A program made the position numbers and the translations under genes. The notes beneath the pieces are model-generated. The model saw only the letters and a program-made list of their open reading frames with translations, was not told the origin of the DNA and ran no database searches. Of a stretch of 64,000 nt of DNA, positions 58,118 through 64,000 are shown in pieces; the stretch's first letter is position 1, and each line of letters begins with the position of its first letter. Source of the stretch: Cladobotryum mycophilum (Eukaryota > Ascomycota > Sordariomycetes > Hypocreales > Hypocreaceae); contig CM071590.1 of the NCBI GenBank assembly GCA_036429605.1, positions 1,798,001 to 1,862,000 of the forward strand, given 5' to 3'.

Positions 58118-58854
58118 TCAGCAGTTGGGTTGGCAAGATAAGAATTGACATCCCAGATTGACGCGGTCTGGGCCAACAATAAACCTCGCATTCGTTGGGT
58201 TGGTGTATGAGGTGCCAACTGAAATCTCTTTGCCGTATTCAACATCGATGAACACTATGTTAGAGGATGGCTTGCACCCTTTCTGATTCTCTGGCATTTC
58301 AGAGGCTTCTCTCAACCAGTTATACATTGCCGTTGTAAGCCTTGATGTAGTATGCATAATGCTTATCTTGTCTTGGTAAAAATATGCCTTTGCCCAATCT
58401 TGGACATTATCATAAGGTCGGTGGTTGTCAGTAAGCATGAAGTCTAAAGCTCCCAAGACTTCTATACGTTAAAATAAACTCCTACGTCGCTGGTTCACAA
58501 ACAGGGCGTTGTATTGTCCGTCTTCACATCGGCGTGCCATTGGACCACTGGTAACAGTGATATTGCCTCCGTTAATCTACAGGCTTCATCGATGATAACA
58601 AAAGACGGGTTCCATTCGGTTAGATGATTAGCCATCATGCTAAGCGCCACAGGAGTTGCGCAGATAACGTCAGCGTCGACATCCCTGAGTACTTGATCCA
58701 TGAGGTTTCGTGCTCCTGCTTCGTAGTATCCTGCTTTGTTCTTGGCGAAACTAGTTGGATTCATCAGTTTGTCTGTCCAGGCTTCCCGAATCACATCCCA
58801 CGTGGAGCCAGATTGTGCGACTCTTGAGTTTGCATTGCTCCGACCATGAGTCAC
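58118..58854 (-). pseudogene. Decayed DNA2/NAM7-type superfamily 1 helicase fragment
   Basis: Two minus-strand frames, 58854-58495 and 58456-58118, read as consecutive parts of one protein. The first has VDADVICATPVALSMMANH followed by FVIIDEACRLTEAISLLP, the Walker B/DEA motif II of UPF1-like SF1 helicases. The second has DWAKAYFYQDKISIMHTTS and KPSSNIVFIDVEYGKEISV, typical of the second RecA lobe. The two are in different frames, the intervening motif III region is missing or scrambled, and upstream coding-like pieces to about 59100 contain stops. No Walker A was found. This is a relic of the fungal-expanded DNA2/NAM7-like helicase family, common in accessory regions. Confidence 0.6.
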
Positions 58855-59225
58855 AATCTAATGAATGGTTCCGCCCCTCGTATGCATCTCGTCGGAAAGC
58901 ATTATATGACTTGACAAGAGCTTCGGCTGCAGCCGTTTTTTGCTAAGGTCTTCATCCCAAGTAATGAGGTAGAGTAGGCTCAGGGCTGACTTGAATATGT
59001 GTCTGCCTTGAAATGAATGCTTGAGATATCGGCCTCAGAGAGGTCTACGTGGTTGCATATTAATGCAACTAATGCTTCGGCCTGTGTTTATGTGTGTTTC
59101 AGACCTGCAATCGGTAGTAGGTTTGTTCAGCTCATTGAATACTAGATTATATTATCTATCTAAACCTGCCAACGGAAGAAAAACAACCTCGCCCGAGTCA
59201 ATACTGGGACCCCGCAGTATAGCTA

Positions 59226-59646
59226 CTAGATGATCAAGGCAGCCGTCGTCTGGGGGCAAAGCCCAATATATTCACAAATGTGGTCTGGATCAATTTCCTG
59301 TGCCAACATTGAAACTACTTGCTCCGTATACGTGCCGACAAACTCTTCACATTTCTGCATGAGGGACATGGGCAGATAGGTGCAGACGTTGTCTAGTGCC
59401 CCCTAACCTCTTCCTCGCTCTTTGGATCTGTCACTGTTTCCTTGACATAGCCAATGATCTGCTTGCATACTGAACAATCTATGTCGTCTTGACGGCGCAT
59501 TTTACTAGCTAAAATGTTTAGGATACTTAGCATCTTATCTCCACTGATATAAAAATGTAAGAACTGATGCCTTGGATGTACATACCTTGAACGGCTGAGG
59601 CAACAGCCAAGAAAGAAGCAAAAATCGGCAGAAGAGTGCACTTCAT
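59226..59646 (-). CDS. Small secreted saposin-B domain protein (frame broken once)
   Basis: Exons 59646-59586 and 59508-59226 flank a 77-nt intron (GTATG..TTTAG), joined in phase 1. The first 20 residues (MKCTLLPIFASFLAVASAVQ) are a textbook signal peptide. One frame change occurs at the C run 59399-59403; adding one base gives exactly 114 aa ending at TAG. The mature part then has six cysteines at about 32, 35, 63, 74, 99 and 105, the CxxC...C...C...C...C spacing of saposin-B domains, with amphipathic helices between (IIGYVKETV; EEFVGTYTEQVVSML). The domain fills the whole mature protein. SapB proteins bind lipids or perturb membranes; any role here is inference. It is absent from ordinary ORF calls because of the intron and frame break. 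It sits between helicase relics. Confidence 0.78.
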
Positions 59647-59742
59647 ATTGAATAGCAAGTACAACGTCCTGTAGGCTGTCTGAGAAGATGATGCGTAAAG
59701 AGTTGCGAAGAAGTGGGTTGGTCTTGCGGGGTACTTATACAT

Positions 59743-60411
59743 GTTGTTTTCTACCTGTATTTATGCGTTGATGGGGAGGGGGTGTCTCAGACTTAATCCA
59801 TGGTCTCTATCTGAGGGCAGCTTAGCTGATGTCTCGCAGCCCCCTTTTCAAATGGATGGCAGCCTCTTCTTGACTTGTACTTGTAGATCAAAGTGTCTAT
59901 GGATTTAGCGAACTACTTTCTGGCAGCGCGTAGGAAGCTTCAACAGACTTCACTTTGAACAGGACGCAGGTTTCGCTCCTAGCTGTCATACTGCTTTTTA
60001 TTTTTATTTTTATTTTATTTATCTTTCCCACGCCCGCCTTATTTCGGCACACCTCCACAACCAACTCTTACAGTCAGAGCGGTAGACAACAAAGGAAACA
60101 ATGGCGATCGCCTGCCAAGTGTGTACAATTGGGGTTAAGGAGGCAGAGACAGGTCTCATATTTCGTAATATTCGCCTCCTGTGATAACCAATTGGTGTCT
60201 CACTCGTAGTCAAGAGGGCGGCGCAGACGTCATCACGGAGTAGGGTCAGTTGAGAAGCTCTCCCATGACAACGCCCTAACCGAGGACGTGGATATCCTTG
60301 CCTTTTTCGAACCGGCTCAAAGGCGTCCCTCACAGCCAGTGCGATGTCTGCTGGGATTCAGTCATACGATCGCTAATTTGTGTCCCAAAAGGAGCCGAAT
60401 GATGAAGGATT
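59743..60411. other. Gene-free interval in the degenerate right end
   Basis: About 670 bp with a TTTTTATTTTTATTTT run at about 59995-60015 and no credible coding frame; includes the saposin gene promoter. Confidence 0.4.
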
Positions 60412-60759
60412 CTACGCTTCAAAGTATGCTCTTTTCACTCTCATCTCTCTAGCAATGTTAAGAAAAGGGGTAGCTTCAAGACAATCTACACTTGTAGCTG
60501 AGGTTTCTGATTCCTTCATGTTTGAAGGCAGTTTGACTGCCAAATGCCACTCAAATGTACTGTCTATTCCGTCATCAAAGGCCGTAGTGCAGACCATGCA
60601 TCCAGACATTGCATGATTGCCAGAAAGCAGAACCCTTTTTCTCAATGGTACTATTACTAATAGGCATCCGTGATTGACGCGATACCTAACCTGAATACTC
60701 GAATAGGAATGAAAAGAACTCTCAGAATGTGGATAAAATAAAGGGGAAATGAAAGGCAT
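60412..60759 (-). pseudogene. Possible helicase relic (RecQ/TLH-like motif)
   Basis: A 115-codon minus-strand frame contains GCMVCTTAFDDGIDSTFEW, which resembles motif V of RecQ-type helicases (ATTAFGxGID). The rest is not convincingly similar to a helicase and there is no motif VI arginine segment. It could be chance. If real it is an eroded fragment of a transposable-element or telomere-linked helicase. Confidence 0.25.
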
Positions 60760-61084
60760 ATGGAATAGGCTGGACTATACCCAGAGCTGCATATGCCCAC
60801 ACTCGCAAATTTGCCATGAATGGAGGGACGAGTCCAGCTCCGTCATTACCCAAGTAAGAAAGCCATCAACAAGTTATATCACCTTGGCAAGTACTCTGAA
60901 AAAAACAAGAAATGGCTACAAAAATAAGACGAATGCATAAAATTATAGCATGCACATACACAACCCCGTGTCTTGGTGCATTCCAATCCCGCTCTGCTAT
61001 CCAATCACTCTCCGCTGTCCTTTCAACCATGTACATTTCCTCTCCATAGAGCCACATATCCAATAGAGTAAACACTTAGAGCCC

Positions 61085-61749
61085 TCATATCTCAATCGAA
61101 ATGTGGTGAAGGAACCACCTCTTGGTCGTCAGCGTCTCGAACGTAAGGGCCTCATGCCCGGCGGCGACAAGGATGGCATCAATCTCTGCGTCTTTCTGCG
61201 TGTTAGTAATGAATGTTAATCAAGCAGACGAATGAATCCAAATTTACCATCCATTACAAACATGTCGCAGGGCCTTGCGGGGAACCCGACAATCTGCCTC
61301 CCCGTCTCCGCGTTGAGGAGCGGGAATATACGCTCGTCAAAGAGCTTTCCACGGTTCATCGTACAGATGGTCATGTTCATTTTTCTAGTGAATATGTCAG
61401 ATATACAGAGGAGGCATAGGGATGATTATCCGAGTGTGCTTGGCTCATACCTGACCATCTCTCTCCGTACATCGTTTAACTGGCGGATTACCTGCACTGT
61501 ATGCTCATTCAGGCGTTGATAATCCCAAAAAAGCTGCGAAAGGTGTTCGTCCTGACCTCGCAACACGTCTGCCCGAATGCTCAGTATTCGAATATGCTCT
61601 TCTAGCCCTATTATGACGGGATCGCCACGCCTGTGTGGCCGGTTTATTGGAGTCGCGGATGAGGTTGGAGAAGGTTGTTGGGTCGAGCGGCCATTAGTTT
61701 GGGGGGTTGTGGAAGATGAGCTGCTAATATTTACTGGATTATCAGGCAT
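61085..61749 (-). CDS. Hypothetical three-exon protein
   Basis: Exons 61749-61451, 61384-61258 and 61195-61085 give 178 aa with both joins in phase (introns GTATG..ACTAG and GTAATG..CGCAG). The N-terminus is low-complexity Ser/Thr/Pro (MPDNPVNISSSSSTTPQTNG). Residues 45-105 are a helical, coiled-coil-like region (GLEEHIRILSIRADVLRGQ; FWDYQRLNEHTVQVIRQLN). The C-terminus after the joins reads KMNMTICTMNRGKLFDERI, then AETGRQIVGFPARPCDMF, then DAEIDAILVAAGHEALTF. The consistent splice signals and uninterrupted frame argue for a real gene. No signal peptide or membrane helix. Family not recognised. It is one of three intact-looking genes in the degenerate right end. Confidence 0.6.
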
Positions 61750-62491
61750 GGTAGCAATCTCCTTGATGTTGAATCGAAAAAGTGTCCTTGAAAGGCGTGG
61801 CGTTCCTCCAGTATAGCTGAGGGGGTTTATATATTCTGTGAGAGGAGACGTTCTACGTATAAGACCCCAAGCGAGTGACGAGGACTATATCACAAATATT
61901 CACCAGTGCCAAATCTTAAACCAAAAAAAAAATCAGATGAAAGTTGAATGCAATCATCAGATATGAGTGGCGTAAAGTCGAGGCATCGCAGGGATACTTT
62001 AAAATCGGAAGGTTTGGTAGGGAATTACTGTGGCCACCGTGATATTTTCGTGTCCACAGCTCTGATAGGGAGCCCACAGACCCAGATTCTTTTATCCCAT
62101 CGACCCCTGTACGTAATGTAGAGTCATCAAAACAAAGAATGTGAAATCTGAAAATGGCCACGAAGGTCGTCAAAGGGTCCACTCTTGAAGGGTAGAAAAC
62201 CTTGATATAATGAGGCTCTTCAGACCACGAGGACAAAATAAACTTCATGCATGGCTTTCAGTGTGGAATTTTGAACGCCTCGTGTTATTTAGCCTTGTTT
62301 CCCAGCATGATGCATCAACATATTCGCTTGAAGTGAATATCGCCAGTGAAAGGGGCTCCAGGGGAAGTCACCCAAAGACCTCAAGCATGATGGAGAAGAG
62401 GTGTCTCGTGAAGAGTGAACTGGTTGATGGAATGGAAAGAAGGCAAAAGCGCTTCATAGCGTAAGCCAACTAGGAAACGGAAAATGCATCC
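61750..62491. other. Gene-free interval
   Basis: 740 bp, with an A10 run at about 61922-61931. Holds the promoter of the three-exon gene and the 3' UTR of the kinase gene. No coding frame with recognisable content. Confidence 0.4.
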
Positions 62492-63865
62492 TCAACTCTC
62501 TCTCCTCCCTTTGCTCTCCTCAAAACTGCCCCCACTCATATTCATGCGGCTCCGAGCCCGACCCCAGAATCGACTAATAGCGACCGGAAAACGCTGCAGC
62601 CACCTGCCGCAAGTCAAGCTAGTCCAAAAGTCTCCTACTAGATTCGAAGTTTCCAAGAATAGTTCGAGCCTCTGCATCTCCGCGTCATCCCGCCCAACCT
62701 CGACCACACGATCCAAGCGCCCATCATCGAACGCGATTCCTTTCCAGAGCAAAATGCCGAGCTTTCGAGAAACCTGTATCTCCTCAAGCCATGGTCTGGC
62801 GCCAAAGTCTCTATGACACGATGATATGAGAAATCGATGCCAAAAGTGACGCCGGAGCTCCTCGTGGTCGTCATAGTACTGGAAGCCTCCCAGAGGCACG
62901 TCACATCCGAGAACTTCCTCGATACCATAGAGAGCCATGCCAAAGGGGAGCCACTCTGCTTCTGCCCAGTCGATGAGACCTGTCAGATGTCCCGTTTCAG
63001 GATCCACCATCATGTTGCATGGCAGCAGATCTCCGTGCGTAAGACACCATGGTGATCTTTCAACCGACTTGAGCTGCCGGTACACCTCTGAAACATGCGT
63101 ATAGAGGTATCCCGGCAGAGCCTTTAGGCGATCAAGACGCCACCTAATCGAATTTCCAACCTTGCCCTTGATAACTTTTGCACCACGGCTTGGATAACGT
63201 CGATTGTGGAAGCCGAGGGCAAAGGCTTGGGCCAGGTCCTCCATCAGCCTTCTCCTGCGCTCCCGGGCGTCGTCCGCAGACTCGACCCTATTTTTCATAA
63301 ACTGAGATAGCGGAATCCCGGGCATGGTTTCCTGGAGGTATGCGTGTAGGATTGGTGATTCATTTGACGCATCTTTCCGTGCGATCCCCTGAACTATACC
63401 CATGTATGTCGTCGCTGGAGCAAGATGTCCATAAATCACCTTTGCGTCGCCACATACGTCCATATCCAGCTTGAATGCTTCCGGGCGGAATTGCAATATA
63501 TATCCGTCTGATAAAGCCAATGTGTACGAACAATATCCTTGTGATTGCGATGCCGTCATCGTTGTATTGGGGAATCGCGAGCGGGCGTACTTGTCGCACT
63601 CATTTCTGGTGTCCTGATCAAATCCATTTCGAGTAAAGAACAGGTTGATATCTTCGTTGAGCGTTGGTAAAGTCATGTCGACTATGTGGTCGGTCTCATC
63701 AAGCACATTGTCTACCATTATGAGTCTAGCAAACAATTCGCAACAGTCCAAGCGTAACAAATCGTGTTCACAGGGGGATGATGAAATGATTCTTCCTTGC
63801 GATTTAAGTAGAGTGACAGATGCATGGGAAAATATTTCGTATTCAGCATAAATGACTCTTCTCAC
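62492..63865 (-). CDS. APH/choline-kinase-like phosphotransferase family protein
   Basis: Single exon, 457 aa if started at 63865, or 408 aa from the ATG at 63718 (MVDNVLDETDHIVDMTLPTL), which fits the family's usual length better. The kinase C-lobe is clear: CLTHGDLLPCNMMVDPETGH (catalytic HGDLxPxN loop) followed by LTGLIDWAEAEWLPFG (metal-binding Asp, DW-x-x-x-E). The N-lobe has YTLALSDGYILQFRPEAFKL, where a lysine in a beta-strand may be replaced by Arg. AYLQETMPGIPLSQFM is the hinge, with Glu followed by G-x-P/x-L as in fungal APH proteins. Fungal members are numerous and mostly uncharacterised small-molecule kinases; antibiotic resistance should not be assumed. It may be partial at the 5' side if a further exon lies past 63865. 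Confidence 0.75.
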   Translation of the reverse strand: MRRVIYAEYEIFSHASVTLLKSQGRIISSSPCEHDLLRLDCCELFARLIMVDNVLDETDHIVDMTLPTLNEDINLFFTRNGFDQDTRNECDKYARSRFPNTTMTASQSQGYCSYTLALSDGYILQFRPEAFKLDMDVCGDAKVIYGHLAPATTYMGIVQGIARKDASNESPILHAYLQETMPGIPLSQFMKNRVESADDARERRRRLMEDLAQAFALGFHNRRYPSRGAKVIKGKVGNSIRWRLDRLKALPGYLYTHVSEVYRQLKSVERSPWCLTHGDLLPCNMMVDPETGHLTGLIDWAEAEWLPFGMALYGIEEVLGCDVPLGGFQYYDDHEELRRHFWHRFLISSCHRDFGARPWLEEIQVSRKLGILLWKGIAFDDGRLDRVVEVGRDDAEMQRLELFLETSNLVGDFWTSLTCGRWLQRFPVAISRFWGRARSRMNMSGGSFEESKGRRES

Positions 63866-64000
63866 CGAGGAGGCAGCAATCTATTTGTATTAAGACTGCC
63901 ACCTCAAAACCCCGGCGCCTGACCCCTCATCACCCGCCCATCGCCAAGGACATGCTGATGGCGCTTGAAGGAATTGTAGCTGGACAAGCCTCATCATGCG

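Overview
The window is nuclear DNA of a filamentous ascomycete, most likely a Sordariomycete and plausibly Hypocreales. The evidence is short spliceosomal introns (about 50-90 nt, GT..AG, often with a CTAAC-type branch site), mono-cistronic genes on both strands, CT-rich leaders, a Ste12 with both a homeodomain-like region and two C2H2 fingers, a HET-domain gene, and fungal-type Coronin, Bud4, Faf1 and Swc5. I could not place the species.

Region 0.5-12.3 kb is compact and rich in genes for mitochondrial proteins: bL19m (IMG1), an unrecognised mitochondrial-targeted protein divergent from it, a mitochondrial cysteine synthase, a RING-ZZ-SH3 protein, an atypical SDR, an enoyl-CoA hydratase and the rRNA-processing factor Faf1. 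Region 12.8-15.2 kb is ste12 on the minus strand. It is followed by 9.7 kb (15.2-24.8 kb) in which I see no gene, only microsatellites, CT/GA tracts and a G-quadruplex-like run.

Region 24.8-53.9 kb is again ordinary: coronin, BUD4, HIS6, a HET-domain gene, two intron-containing tRNA-like genes, SWC5, a PhyH dioxygenase, a WDR70-type protein, a STH1/SNF2 remodeller, a lipase-like serine hydrolase and PHS1. From about 54 kb the window changes character. It becomes AT-richer, with a 19-bp minisatellite, broken reading frames, a decayed DNA2/NAM7-type helicase and a possible second helicase relic. Among these sit a small secreted saposin-B protein, an unknown three-exon gene and an APH-type kinase. 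This looks like an accessory or rearranged region.

Eight positions in five genes (the mitochondrial protein, ste12 four times, HIS6, STH1 and the saposin gene) break the frame, each in a way repaired by adding one base. Six of the eight lie in G/C homopolymers of 5-7. Because two of these genes are a histidine-biosynthesis enzyme and a chromatin-remodelling ATPase, the simplest reading is indel error in the assembly, not gene loss. Exon boundaries given here were derived by hand from splice signals and reading-frame continuity.
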